Assembly (NCBI GenBank): GCA_937960435.1
Contig: CALGPN010000005.1
Span: forward strand, 62,001-126,000
Length of the DNA: 64,000 nucleotides
Direction: 5' to 3'
DNA from: an uncultured Desulfosoma sp.
GTDB taxonomy: Bacteria; Desulfobacterota; Syntrophobacteria; Syntrophobacterales; DSM-9756
Numbering within the stretch: position 1 is the first letter of the stretch; every line of letters starts with the position of its first letter. A program made the translations under genes and the position numbers. Below, in pieces: positions 52,672 through 61,980 of this stretch. The notes below the pieces were generated by a model. That model saw only the letters and a program-made list of their open reading frames with translations, did not search any database and was not told the origin of the DNA.

Positions 52672-53208
52672 CTAAGAGCTTCGTGCCGCCTTCCGTCGGG
52701 CCCGTTCTTCCCGAAGCCTTTGGCGGGTGCGTTCCAGCTTGGCCTTCACTTGGCCGCGGTAACGCCCCACAGCCCACAATGCCGCCCAGTATCCCGCAAA
52801 AGCCACAGGAACCCCCAAAACGATCCCCCCTAAGGTCATCGACGCCAACACGTGCGGTGTTTTTTGCAATGCCCCGGAAACGAGGCCTGAGGCTTCGAGC
52901 GCTTGAGCCGTCCCGCCGGGCCACCCTAGGTTCAGAAGTTTGGAGCCCACCCAATAGTTCATGGCGTAAATCGCCGGGGCCGTCACAGGATTGGTGATCC
53001 ACACCCCCGCAGCGGCGCTCCATTTGTTCCACCCAAGCAGGGCGGCACAAAAAGCGGCGATGACCATTTGAAAACCCATGGTCGGGGACATGCCGATAAA
53101 GAGTCCGAGGGCGAAGCCGAGGGCGATTTCCCGAGGGTTACCCCGCAGGCGAATGAAGCGCTCGTAAAAGCTTCGCACTTTTTGCATGGATGTGAGCCTT
53201 TTTAACAT
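52672..53208 (-). CDS. DUF2062 family membrane protein
   Basis: 178 residues from the ATG at 53208 (a GGGGG site is in front; the GTG four codons earlier is less likely). It has the DUF2062 features: GNPREIALGFALGLFIGMSPTMG, the WITNPVTAPAIYAMNYWVGSKLL segment, three membrane helices, and a charged Arg/Lys-rich C-terminus (KLERTRQRLREERARRKAA). The family's role is not known. It lies 21 bases after the MscS gene on the same strand. Confidence 0.88.
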   Translation of the reverse strand: MLKRLTSMQKVRSFYERFIRLRGNPREIALGFALGLFIGMSPTMGFQMVIAAFCAALLGWNKWSAAAGVWITNPVTAPAIYAMNYWVGSKLLNLGWPGGTAQALEASGLVSGALQKTPHVLASMTLGGIVLGVPVAFAGYWAALWAVGRYRGQVKAKLERTRQRLREERARRKAARSS

Positions 53209-53229
53209 GAAAGCCCCCACGGGGCCTTT

Positions 53230-55818
53230 TTAGGTCCCGCCGTCACTTTCCCAATCCCCGTCCGCACGAACAGGATCTCGGGCCTCCTTCGCTTTCGGCG
53301 CTTCGGCGGCCAGGGTGCGCACATGCACGTCCAGCTGAGGAAAGGCGATCTCGATGCCTCTTTCCTGAAACATTCGGTTGATTTCAAACCGAATATCGGT
53401 CTCCACCTGCAGGCACACGGGAACCGTAGTCCAAAAACGCAGCCGAAAAAGCAAGGCGCTGTCTCCGAAATCCACAAACAGCACGCTGGGCTCCGGCTGC
53501 TTCAGAACCAGAGGATGCGCTTCGGCAATTTCCAAAAGGGTTCGCCGCACCAGCTCCACATCGGAACCGTACGCGACGCCGACATTGATGTTTCGACGGA
53601 TCCTCAGATCCTTGAAGCTCCAGTTGAGAACCCGCCCGCTAATGAATTCCGAATTGGGGACGATCAGCGAGGCATTGTCCAACGTCTGCACAACAGTGGA
53701 TCGGACGTTGATTTTACGCACTTCGCCCCATATGCCGTCGATTTCGATGGAATCCCCCACCTGAATAGGCCTTTCGAAAAGCAAGATCAAGCCGCTGATG
53801 AAGTTGTTGAAGATGTTTTGGAGCCCGAAGCCCAAACCCACACCGAGAGCGCCGAAGGCCACCGTGAGGGACGTGCCGCTGAAACCCAGGGTATTGAGCG
53901 CGGCGAGAATGCCGATAAACCACAGGACATAGCCGACGATGGACACCACCGATTCCTGCAGGCCCCTTTCCAACCCGCTGTGACGCAAAAGGTGGTTTTT
54001 GACCAGACGCTTCAGCCACTTCGCCCCCACGAGAGTGACGGCCAAAATCACGGCGGCGTAGATGAGGCCCAAAAGGCGAAAATTGAGGCCGAAGAAAGGC
54101 AAAGGCGTATTGAGGACGTGGAAGAAGGCGATGATAAGCGTCTGTTTGGCGCCCCATGCCAACAAAAGAGAGAGAATGCCGGCAAAAAACCAAATCACCC
54201 ACAACGTTTTCACCGTAAGCCAGCGAAAAGAGCTCCGCGCCTCTTCTTCGATGTCCGAAGCGAATGCGGCGGCCGTGCTCATCGACACGTCCCATTCCCT
54301 GAGGCTCATGAAAAAGAGAAACAACCAAAGCGCCACCACCAGGCTTCTGGCCCAGCCGATGTACCAGAACGTCGCCAACAGCCCGTATCCGGCCAGCTCC
54401 AAAAGAAGACCCGCCAAAGCGATCCCGTATCCCAGGACCATGAAAACGTTCGAGATCCACGCTTTGCCGACCATCCATGAAGGCAGTCCCTCAGAAACCC
54501 TGCGTTTCACTTCTCTCCAAAAAGCCACGCTCCAGCCCAGGAAGGCGATTTCCAGACTCAACCGGTAAAGCAGCAGTAAAGCGCTGGGCCGCCCGAAGCT
54601 TTCCTGCACCACCACATAGGCAAGGAGCAGCCAGCGGCCGGCGGAAACCAAAAGGCGGATGCGGCGCGCCACGAAAGCAAACCTTTCGGGTCGAAGAATT
54701 TCTTTGACGGCGCGCAGGAAATGGATGACCCAGGAGGTCAGCAGCCACACCATGAGAATCTGGCAGAGGCCCCTCAAGAAAACAGAGGTCTCATAAAGCC
54801 CACGGGCCAAAGTATAGCCGAAGACGAAAAGGGTCGCCCCCGCCAATGGGAAGGAATGGACGAGTAGGCTTAAGGTTAAGAAGCACCATGGCTTTTCCGA
54901 ACGAGGGTAACGACTCAGGAGCAGCTCGCTCACGTGCCGAAACCGAAAGAACAGCCACTCCAGAATGACGAAAACAAGCATGGACGTCACCAAAAGCACC
55001 CCGCCGGCTTTCCAGAGTGCCTTGGCAAGTTCCACCCAAAAGCCCGGTTGGAGCCCCTGGGTGATGAGCATGGCCGCATGATCCAAGTCTTGTCGAAATT
55101 CCGCTAAGCCCAAAGCCGCCAGAGGGTTTCGGCTTCGCCGAAACAGTTCCTCCCGTTTGAGTTCCGCCATGCGCTTGGTGAGACGATCCAGCAGGGCGGT
55201 CCCCTCATCGCGGACCGTGCTCCAGTCTTCAATAAGCTTTTGGTAGATCTCCTGAAAGTCCCCGAGAACTTTCTCTTTCTGCTTAAAGAGTTCTCCGGCC
55301 TCCTTGAGCTGGCCTGCCAATGTGCGGATGATGGGCAGGTCGTCCCGGCGTGTCTTCAAGGTCTCCATTCGGTTTTGGTTGGCGGCCCGTTGCTCCGCCA
55401 GAGCACTCCCCTTTGCGGTGATCTCCAGTTGCTTGTCCTGAAACTCCTTCACGCGAGCCGCTGCGCCATCAACCGTCTGCTTGAGGGATCCTAAGGCCTT
55501 GTCCAGATCTTCCAAAGTGATGGAGGAGAGCGAAATCAGGTTGCTGACGGCGGAAAGGTGAAGGCGGGCCGCGTTGAGTTCCGCCGCCCAGGTGGTCTTC
55601 AAACGTTTGAGCTCTTCAAGGCTTTTCCCGAGCTGCTCCAGATCCTGCTTTTCCGCCTGAATGGCCTTTTCCAGCGAGGAAGACAGCTCGGCATACTGAT
55701 CCTGACCGTCGGTTCCCAAAACATCGGAAGGTTGCTGCGCCGCCGCCAGGCACGGCGCGATGAGGAACCACATCCATACGATCCAGAGGACACGCGGTGT
55801 TCGCGTCTTGAAAAACAT
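53230..55818 (-). CDS. Large MscS-family mechanosensitive channel with periplasmic coiled coil
   Basis: 862 residues from the ATG at 55818 (signal peptide WMWFLIAPCLAAAQQ). The frame opens 42 codons earlier without similarity. After the signal peptide a coiled-coil region of about 220 residues (SSLEKAIQAEKQDLEQLGKSLEELKR) probably lies in the periplasm. About ten membrane helices follow, then the MscS pore and beta domain (GFGLQNIFNNFISGLILLFERP, GDSIEIDGIWGEV, VVQTLDNASLIVPNSEF). The layout is like E. coli MscK/YbdG relatives. It would release solutes on osmotic downshift. Confidence 0.92.
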   Translation of the reverse strand: MFFKTRTPRVLWIVWMWFLIAPCLAAAQQPSDVLGTDGQDQYAELSSSLEKAIQAEKQDLEQLGKSLEELKRLKTTWAAELNAARLHLSAVSNLISLSSITLEDLDKALGSLKQTVDGAAARVKEFQDKQLEITAKGSALAEQRAANQNRMETLKTRRDDLPIIRTLAGQLKEAGELFKQKEKVLGDFQEIYQKLIEDWSTVRDEGTALLDRLTKRMAELKREELFRRSRNPLAALGLAEFRQDLDHAAMLITQGLQPGFWVELAKALWKAGGVLLVTSMLVFVILEWLFFRFRHVSELLLSRYPRSEKPWCFLTLSLLVHSFPLAGATLFVFGYTLARGLYETSVFLRGLCQILMVWLLTSWVIHFLRAVKEILRPERFAFVARRIRLLVSAGRWLLLAYVVVQESFGRPSALLLLYRLSLEIAFLGWSVAFWREVKRRVSEGLPSWMVGKAWISNVFMVLGYGIALAGLLLELAGYGLLATFWYIGWARSLVVALWLFLFFMSLREWDVSMSTAAAFASDIEEEARSSFRWLTVKTLWVIWFFAGILSLLLAWGAKQTLIIAFFHVLNTPLPFFGLNFRLLGLIYAAVILAVTLVGAKWLKRLVKNHLLRHSGLERGLQESVVSIVGYVLWFIGILAALNTLGFSGTSLTVAFGALGVGLGFGLQNIFNNFISGLILLFERPIQVGDSIEIDGIWGEVRKINVRSTVVQTLDNASLIVPNSEFISGRVLNWSFKDLRIRRNINVGVAYGSDVELVRRTLLEIAEAHPLVLKQPEPSVLFVDFGDSALLFRLRFWTTVPVCLQVETDIRFEINRMFQERGIEIAFPQLDVHVRTLAAEAPKAKEARDPVRADGDWESDGGT

Positions 55819-55975
55819 TTCCGCCCCCTCACGGCACGCAGAAATCAAGTTGATCTTCTTTAGCCCCGCGGCGCCCCTTTTCCCGAAAAAGCCATCCGCC
55901 CCATCCAGCCCCTGGCGGAATTTGCCATCGCTTTCCGGCTTCACCCCTTGAAAGGCATCCCCGCCGATGAGAACC

Positions 55976-56701
55976 TCACCCGATTTGGGCCCTCTTTCTC
56001 ACCCTGAGGTTCAACATTTCCACAAAAACGCTGAAGCCCATGGCGAAATAGATGTAGCCGCGGTCGATGTGTTTGCCGAATCCTTCGGCCACCAACATGA
56101 CCCCGATGAGCAGAAGAAAGCTCAGAGCCAGCATTTTCAATGTGGGATGTTTGTCGATAAAGGCGCTCACCGCACCGGCAAAAAGCATCATGGCCCCCAC
56201 CGCCAGGACAATGGCCGTGATCATGACGGTCAAGTGTCGAGCCATCCCCACCGCCGTGATGATGGAATCCAGGGAAAACACGAGGTCCAACAGAAGAATC
56301 TGAAAGACCGCCGAACGGAACTCGGCCCGGGCCGTGACGGATTTTCCCTGAGGTTTCGGCGGCCCCTCAAGCTTGTTGTGGATCTCGTGGGTCGCTTTGC
56401 CCATGAGAAAAAGCCCCCCGACAAGAAGGATGAGGTCGCGCCCTGAGATGGGCTGGGATAAGATGTGAACAATGGGGGTGGTGAGTCGCATCATGAGGGA
56501 GAGGGTCAAAAGCAAACCGATCCGGAGAAACATGGCGCCCAAAAGCCCCAATTTACGGGCGGCTTCTTGACGCTCCCGGGGCAGTCTCCCGGTGACGATG
56601 GCGATGAAGACGATATTGTCGATCCCCAGGACAAGCTCCATGGCCGTAAGCGTCACCAAAGCCGCAGCATTTTCCACGGTAAAGAGATTTTCCAGAAGCA
56701 T
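55976..56701 (-). CDS. TerC-family integral membrane protein
   Basis: 241 residues, with about seven membrane helices. The metal-binding signature is AMELVLGIDNIVFIAIVTGRLP near residues 20-41, with a matching LLDLVFSLDSIITAVGMARH in the second half. The TerC/Alx family is linked to tellurite resistance and manganese export. The E-x3-GIDN motif is the hallmark. It stands 10 bases past the YitT gene. Confidence 0.9.
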   Translation of the reverse strand: MLLENLFTVENAAALVTLTAMELVLGIDNIVFIAIVTGRLPRERQEAARKLGLLGAMFLRIGLLLTLSLMMRLTTPIVHILSQPISGRDLILLVGGLFLMGKATHEIHNKLEGPPKPQGKSVTARAEFRSAVFQILLLDLVFSLDSIITAVGMARHLTVMITAIVLAVGAMMLFAGAVSAFIDKHPTLKMLALSFLLLIGVMLVAEGFGKHIDRGYIYFAMGFSVFVEMLNLRVRKRAQIG

Positions 56702-56711
56702 CGTCGCCCTC

Positions 56712-57599
56712 TCAGTAGACTTTCAAGGTGCCGTGGCGCTTGCCGAGCACCTCTAGGGTGTCGTTGATAATGACGAAGGCCTGGGGATCGATGCGGAAAA
56801 TCGCCTCCTTGAGCTTGGGCAGTTCCGTGAGGGTCGTCACGGTGAGGATCACGTCCCGTTCTTCTCCCGAGTAGCCGCCCACCCCCTTAAGAAACGTGAC
56901 CCCGCGGTGAATGCCGTGAAGGATGAAATCGGCGGCCTCTTGGGCCTTGGACGAGACGATCAAGACCATCTTGCGACGGTTGAACCCCACCATGACGGCA
57001 TCGACCACCCGGCCGCTGGCGTACACATAGACAATGGAGAACAAAGCTTTCTCGAGGCCGAAGAAATACCCGCCGATCCCCAGCACGACGGCGTTGGCCG
57101 CCATATAGGTCACGCCGACGCGAATCCCCCAGCGTGTGTTGAGATACACGGCCAAAATGTCGAGTCCACCGGCGGATCCAAGGGACCGGAGCATGATCCC
57201 GCCGCCCACGCCGCACCACACACCGGCAAGCACCGCCGCAAGAAAAGGATCGCTCACGACGACCGCAGGGACCTTGAGCCAGGAGGCGGCCAAGGAAAAA
57301 AACACCATTCCGAAAAGGGTATATCCCATAAACCGTCGGCTCACGGAAAACCATCCCAAGAGCATGAGCGGAATGTTGCTGACCAGGTAGAAATGCCCCA
57401 CATCCACGGAAGGATAAAGATAATGCAAGATGACGGCCACCCCGACCACTCCGCCGCTCAGAAGCTTTTGCGGAATGAGCACGGCGTTCATGCCCAGCAC
57501 GTAGATGAGACTTCCCGCGACGATCAAACCCAGGTTGACGCCCAGGGATTTCCAATCCCGTGCCCCCCAATGACGCCATCGGTTTTTTCGCGAACCCAT
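56712..57599 (-). CDS. YitT-family membrane protein with DUF2179 domain
   Basis: 295 residues from the ATG at 57599 (the frame opens 13 codons earlier). Five or six membrane helices (GVNLGLIVAGSLIYVLGMNAVLIPQKLLSGG through AVVLGIGGYFFGLEKALFSIVYVYA) precede a C-terminal soluble DUF2179 domain (GVGGYSGEERDVILTVTTLTELPKLKEAI, IDPQAFVIINDTLEVLGK). YitT proteins are of unknown transport role. Its start is close to the ATP-grasp/GNAT gene end. Confidence 0.9.
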   Translation of the reverse strand: MGSRKNRWRHWGARDWKSLGVNLGLIVAGSLIYVLGMNAVLIPQKLLSGGVVGVAVILHYLYPSVDVGHFYLVSNIPLMLLGWFSVSRRFMGYTLFGMVFFSLAASWLKVPAVVVSDPFLAAVLAGVWCGVGGGIMLRSLGSAGGLDILAVYLNTRWGIRVGVTYMAANAVVLGIGGYFFGLEKALFSIVYVYASGRVVDAVMVGFNRRKMVLIVSSKAQEAADFILHGIHRGVTFLKGVGGYSGEERDVILTVTTLTELPKLKEAIFRIDPQAFVIINDTLEVLGKRHGTLKVY

Positions 57600-57694
57600 C
57601 TTCGCCCACTCCCTTTGCCCGCAGACGCCTCTTGCCACGTCGCTTCCGCGTCGTGCCCCGAGGAAACGGGATTCGTCTTTCCGCCCGCTGAGGG

Positions 57695-59251
57695 CTATGA
57701 TGCCGAGGCCAAGGTTTTACAGTAGATCACTTTGTCATCGTCAGGGCCGTAAAAGTCGGGAAGGGAGGCGACCCAGGCATAGCCGGCATGAAGATAAAAT
57801 TGTCGTGTCGGTTCGTACACGCTTCGAGAAGACGTTTCCACGTAAACTCTTTGGCCTCCGGCATGTCGAACGGCTCTTTCCGCCTCCTCGAGAAGAGCTT
57901 TCCCGATGCCGCGCCGTTGCTGTGCTGGGTCTACCACGATCCAATACAGATCGAATCGACCGGCCGTTCCCAGAATGGGACCGTAGCACGTGTAGCCCAC
58001 AACCCGGCCGTCTTGTTCCGCAAAAATGAAAAAATACCCGGAGGCGGCTCCCAGCGTCAGGCTCTGTTGGGCCAGATCCCGGGCGACGGCGATTTCTTCG
58101 GTGTTGAAAAACCCCGTCTGCGCCGTGAGGCGCTGAACAGCGTCCACATCGGAGGGGCGAATGTGGGTCCGCAACGTGAGCGGGCCGGCCTCCGGCGAAG
58201 TGCCGAAGCTCTTCCCGGGCCCGAGGCTTGGGCCTTGGGCCTTCCCATGAGGGGTGCGGGCCGAGCGGGATTCCAGGGCGTCGTGGAGAATCCGATGCAC
58301 CACCGCCTGCGCGTTCAAACCCGCGTGGCGGGCCGCGGCCATGAACCCCGCATCGGGTGAAAGGCACGGGTTGGCGTTGATTTCGAGGACCCAAGGCTCC
58401 CCGGCTCGGTCCACCCGAAAATCGACCCGCGCGTACCCGCGCAGGCCGAAAAAATCCCAACATCGCCGAGCGAGCGCCGAGAGCCGCTCCACGAGAGGTC
58501 TGTCCTCTTCGGAAACCGAAAAAGAGCGCACCGTGTGTGTTTCGGCAAAGGACCCCTGAGCCCATTTGGCCTCATAGTCCACGATGCGGTGCCGATCCAG
58601 CCCGAAATCCACGAAGTCCATCTCCGCCGCAGGCAACACCTCGACGCCGCCCGGCCGGGCGAGCAAAGCCAGATTGAATTCACGGCCGTCGATGAAACGT
58701 TCGACGAAAAAGCCGTCGGGGCCGAAACGGTTCCGAGCCCGAGAAACGGCCCGCTCCCACACCTCGGGACGCGTCATCTCCACCACCGCCTCCTGGTCGA
58801 TCCCCACCGAGGCGTCTTCCCAGACGGGCTTGACGATCACCGCCGATTCCCGAGCCCACGGCGGAGGCGGCCGACTCGGATCAAACCATTCGGGCGTGGG
58901 CACGCCCCAGGCCGTGAGGCACTTTTTCGCCAGCACCTTTTGGGATGTGCAAAACACGGCTTCCGTGGGGCATCCCGTGTAGGGAATCCCTTCCCCGTCC
59001 AAAAGAGCGGGCGCCACATGGATCAGGCGCCCGGTTCCTTCCACGGTTTCCACCAGATTGACGACGACGTCCGGCCTCAGGTGACGAAGCGTTCGACGCA
59101 CGGCCCCGAGATCCGATTGGAAGGGGACAAGCACCACATCCCAGCCGAGCCGATGGAGCACTTCCCGAAAAAAGTGCGCCTGGACCAGCACATCCTTTTC
59201 GTCAGGCGGTGCATCGGGGGCCACGGCGGAATGGAGCACCACGGCACGCAT
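57695..59251 (-). CDS. ATP-grasp ligase fused to GNAT acetyltransferase
   Basis: 518 residues from the ATG at 59251, which has GAGGAG. Residues 1-335 are a D-Ala-D-Ala-ligase-like ATP-grasp domain (VIVKPVWEDASVGIDQEAVV and EINANPCLSPDAGF). Residues 358-518 are a GNAT domain with the acetyl-CoA motif VVDPAQQRRGIGKALLEEA. Such a fusion resembles the logic of N-acetylglutaminylglutamine synthetase, which joins amino acids by ATP and acetylates the product. It lies downstream of a second ATP-grasp gene and KamA. Substrates unknown. It may make an N-acetylated peptide of a beta-amino acid. Confidence 0.85.
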   Translation of the reverse strand: MRAVVLHSAVAPDAPPDEKDVLVQAHFFREVLHRLGWDVVLVPFQSDLGAVRRTLRHLRPDVVVNLVETVEGTGRLIHVAPALLDGEGIPYTGCPTEAVFCTSQKVLAKKCLTAWGVPTPEWFDPSRPPPPWARESAVIVKPVWEDASVGIDQEAVVEMTRPEVWERAVSRARNRFGPDGFFVERFIDGREFNLALLARPGGVEVLPAAEMDFVDFGLDRHRIVDYEAKWAQGSFAETHTVRSFSVSEEDRPLVERLSALARRCWDFFGLRGYARVDFRVDRAGEPWVLEINANPCLSPDAGFMAAARHAGLNAQAVVHRILHDALESRSARTPHGKAQGPSLGPGKSFGTSPEAGPLTLRTHIRPSDVDAVQRLTAQTGFFNTEEIAVARDLAQQSLTLGAASGYFFIFAEQDGRVVGYTCYGPILGTAGRFDLYWIVVDPAQQRRGIGKALLEEAERAVRHAGGQRVYVETSSRSVYEPTRQFYLHAGYAWVASLPDFYGPDDDKVIYCKTLASAS

Positions 59252-59306
59252 CACCACTCCTCGCCCTTCAAGCCCTCGCCAGGCCGTCTCCCCCCCGAGG
59301 GCGAGA

Positions 59307-59321
59307 AGCCCCCTGGGGGCT
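59307..59321. repeat. GC-rich dyad in the gap between the two ATP-grasp genes
   Basis: The 223-base gap (59252-59474) carries AGCCCCC-T-GGGGGCT, a perfect palindrome with a one-base centre, among several C/G-rich runs such as CCTCGAGGG. Frames open here but have no start signal or family resemblance. It may be a dispersed intergenic repeat, but only one copy is in view. Confidence 0.4.
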
Positions 59322-59474
59322 GGTCGCCTCGGCCCTCGAGGGTGGGCAAACCAACAAAACCGATTCCCTGCGTCCGCCCGTAAAGGGACACAGGGCTCGG
59401 GCGAATCCGCCTCGAGGGGCGAAGGAGAATCCGCACATTCCGTCCCCCCAAGGGGGAAAGGGGAAAATTCGCTT

Positions 59475-60476
59475 TCATCGGTGGGTCTTCGCGATTTTCT
59501 TCGGTGCCAACCTTCCCAAGGCTTCGTCCAGAATCGTGCCGATGAGTTCTTCGTAGGAGATGCCGACCAGGGTGCACAAGATGGGCAGGTCGGAATGGTG
59601 GGGGTGGAGTCCGGCCAAGGGGTTGGCTTCAAGAAAATGGGGGCGACCCCGGGCGTCCGAGCGCACATCGATGCGTCCCGCGTCGCGGCAGCCCAAAATC
59701 TTCCACGCTTCCACGGCGATGCGGGCGGCTTCCCGAGCCTCGTCGTCGTCCACGAGCCGATAAATGACCCGCTCCTCGCACCATTCCTTGTTGGCGTAAG
59801 AATAGACATCGGCATCGGCATTGTCCCGAAGGACCACTTCCATGACTCCCACAGCTCGCGCCGATCGGCCCGTCCCCAAAATCCCTACGGTGAATTCGCG
59901 CCCCGGCAGGAAGGTTTCCACCAAGACGGGTTGCTGAAACGCAGCCAAAAGCGCGGCGCACACGGCGGCCAATTCCTCCATGGAGCGCACCTTGGAGGCC
60001 GCCGTAATGCCTTTGCCCGTTCCTTCCCGGGATGGCTTGGCAAAGAGAGGCCAAGGCAGGTCCACAGTGTCCAAGTCTTCCATATCACCAACAAGAGCGA
60101 AGGCCGGCGTGGGCAGCCCGGCATCGCGCACCACGCGTTTGGCCACCGATTTGTCCATGGTGACGCATAATCCCACGGGATCGGAAAACGTGTAAGGAAT
60201 CCCGTAGGCGTCCAAAAGGGCCGGAACCTGGGCCTCACGGCCCGAGCCCCGAAGCCCTTCGGCAATGTTGAACACCAGGTCCCACCGGTCCCCCGAAACC
60301 AATCGCTCGAGAAGATCCGGCAACCGACCGATGCGATCGGTTTCATGCCCCAGGGACCGGATGGCCGCATCCAAGGCGTCCACCGTGTCCGGTCGGTCGA
60401 ATTCGGCCGTTTCTTCTTCCGAGTACCCTTCGGCCAGGTAGACCTCCCGAAGGTCATAAGTCAGCCCGATCCTCAT
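59475..60476 (-). CDS. D-alanine--D-alanine-ligase-like ATP-grasp enzyme
   Basis: 333 residues from ATG 60476 (a GGGAGGA site). It has the ATP-grasp fold: NIAEGLRGSGREAQVPALLD, the central KPSREGTGKGIT loop, VETFLPGREFTVGIL, and the metal-binding HFLEANPLAGLHPHHSDLP. It would join two amino acids or small amines at the cost of ATP. It starts 16 bases after the KamA stop and is clearly in one operon with it. It is not a usual Ddl, because these cluster with mur genes and lack this pairing. Confidence 0.88.
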   Translation of the reverse strand: MRIGLTYDLREVYLAEGYSEEETAEFDRPDTVDALDAAIRSLGHETDRIGRLPDLLERLVSGDRWDLVFNIAEGLRGSGREAQVPALLDAYGIPYTFSDPVGLCVTMDKSVAKRVVRDAGLPTPAFALVGDMEDLDTVDLPWPLFAKPSREGTGKGITAASKVRSMEELAAVCAALLAAFQQPVLVETFLPGREFTVGILGTGRSARAVGVMEVVLRDNADADVYSYANKEWCEERVIYRLVDDDEAREAARIAVEAWKILGCRDAGRIDVRSDARGRPHFLEANPLAGLHPHHSDLPILCTLVGISYEELIGTILDEALGRLAPKKIAKTHR

Positions 60477-60491
60477 GGGCCCCGTCCTCCC

Positions 60492-61829
60492 CTAAAGCCC
60501 TCCCCGAACCATCCGGCAGGGCCCCGCGGCCGTCTCGAAAGCCTTCGGGTATCGGAAGAGGCGGTGTTCATAGTTTCGAAGGACCAGATCGTCCCCGTCC
60601 ACCCCTTGCACGTAATCCGGAAGCAGCGGGATTTTGCCGCCGCCTCCCGGGGCGTCCACGACGTAAGACGGGACCGCATAGCCGGAGGTGTGGCCGCGCA
60701 GGCCGTCCATAATTTCCAAGCCGCGGCGGATGGTCGTGCGAAAATGGGCCGATCCGGAAATGGGGTCGCATTGGTAGAGATAATACGGGCGCACACGGAG
60801 CCGCATAAGGCCCTGGAAGAGATCCTTCAAGGTGGCAATGTCGTCGTTGATGCCTTTCAGGAGCACCGTCTGGCTCCCCAAAGGGATGCCCGCATCGGCC
60901 AGCCGCGCGCACGCTTCGGCCGTCTCGGGGGTGAGTTCTTCGGGATGGGTGAAGTGCAGGCTCATCCACAGCGGGTGGTAACGGCGCAAAAGCCTCACCA
61001 AATCCCGAGTGATCCGCTGCGGCAAAACCGCCGGCACTTTGGTGCCGATCCGGATCACTTCCACATGGCGGATGGCCCGGAGCCGTTCCAGAAGCCAGCC
61101 CAAGGCTTCGTCGGCGAGCGTCAGGGGGTCGCCGCCGGAGATGAGCACATCGCGGATGGCGGCTGTAGCTTCGATGTAGCCCAGAGCCTTTTCCCACTGG
61201 CGACGGCTCGGATGCCCTCCCGCCCCGTGCCGCCCGACGACACGCGACCGGGTGCAGTACCGACAATAAGTGGAGCAAAAGCCTGTCACCAGCAAAAGCA
61301 CTCGGTCCGGGTAGCGATGGACCAAGCCCGGCACCGGGGAGTCCTTGTCCTCGCCGAGGGGATCGTCCGATTCGCCGGGGTTTTGGGTCCACTCTTCCGG
61401 CAGCGGCACCACGGAGCGGCGCAAGGCCTGGGCGGGATCGTTTGCGTCCAGAAGACTGGCATAATAAGGTGTGATCGCCACGGGGAAATGGGCCGAGCCG
61501 TTCAGCAACGCCGCTCGTTCCGCATCGCTGAGGCACAAAATGCGGCTCAGGCCGTTGAACGACCGAAATCGATGCTGGACCTGCCAGTGCCAGTCGTTCC
61601 AAAGCGATGCGCCGACATGAGGAAAATACTTTTTCTTGAAGTTTTTGGCTTGGTTGCCCACGGGAAAGGGGGCGGATCTTCGGGCAAGACGGCGAGAGAT
61701 TCGCCCCGGAGGCGGCGGGAGATTTTCAGGCTCTGCGCCCGGAGGTTCGCTTGGAGGCTCCTCCGCCTCCGACGACTCTTCACAAAAAGAAGATGTCTCC
61801 TGTGGCCAATGTCGATCGTTGTACTCCAT
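60492..61829 (-). CDS. kamA: KamA-family lysine 2,3-aminomutase-like radical SAM enzyme
   Basis: 445 residues from ATG 61829 (AGAGGGTG upstream). The radical SAM Cys are C185, C189 and C192 (CSTYCRYC). PLP lysine is K399 (DAPGGGGK). The two Asp that bind the lysine side-chain amine in Clostridium LAM (D293 and D330) are D355 and D392, so lysine is a plausible substrate. The EpmB type lacks this C-terminal region. The N-terminus has an acidic, Pro-rich extension of about 40 residues. It would make beta-lysine. It heads the ATP-grasp/GNAT cluster and lies after polA. Confidence 0.88.
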   Translation of the reverse strand: MEYNDRHWPQETSSFCEESSEAEEPPSEPPGAEPENLPPPPGRISRRLARRSAPFPVGNQAKNFKKKYFPHVGASLWNDWHWQVQHRFRSFNGLSRILCLSDAERAALLNGSAHFPVAITPYYASLLDANDPAQALRRSVVPLPEEWTQNPGESDDPLGEDKDSPVPGLVHRYPDRVLLLVTGFCSTYCRYCTRSRVVGRHGAGGHPSRRQWEKALGYIEATAAIRDVLISGGDPLTLADEALGWLLERLRAIRHVEVIRIGTKVPAVLPQRITRDLVRLLRRYHPLWMSLHFTHPEELTPETAEACARLADAGIPLGSQTVLLKGINDDIATLKDLFQGLMRLRVRPYYLYQCDPISGSAHFRTTIRRGLEIMDGLRGHTSGYAVPSYVVDAPGGGGKIPLLPDYVQGVDGDDLVLRNYEHRLFRYPKAFETAAGPCRMVRGGL

Positions 61830-61980
61830 GTGCGCACCCTCTTTTCTTTTTCTCCATGGTCTTTTCCCATGCGGCCGACGAGACCGCCTCAACGCACGCA
61901 CCATTTATCCGAAAAGTCGTGGAAGAAAAACTTTTTTTTCACGCCCGTCGGGCTCTAGATTCGCAAAAGAAGCGGATGGG

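Noticed and set aside
53208-53232. AAAGCCCC/GGGGCCTTT inverted repeat between MscS and the DUF2062 gene as terminator
   Set aside because: On the minus strand it has no T run and holds the ribosome binding site of the next gene, so termination is unlikely.
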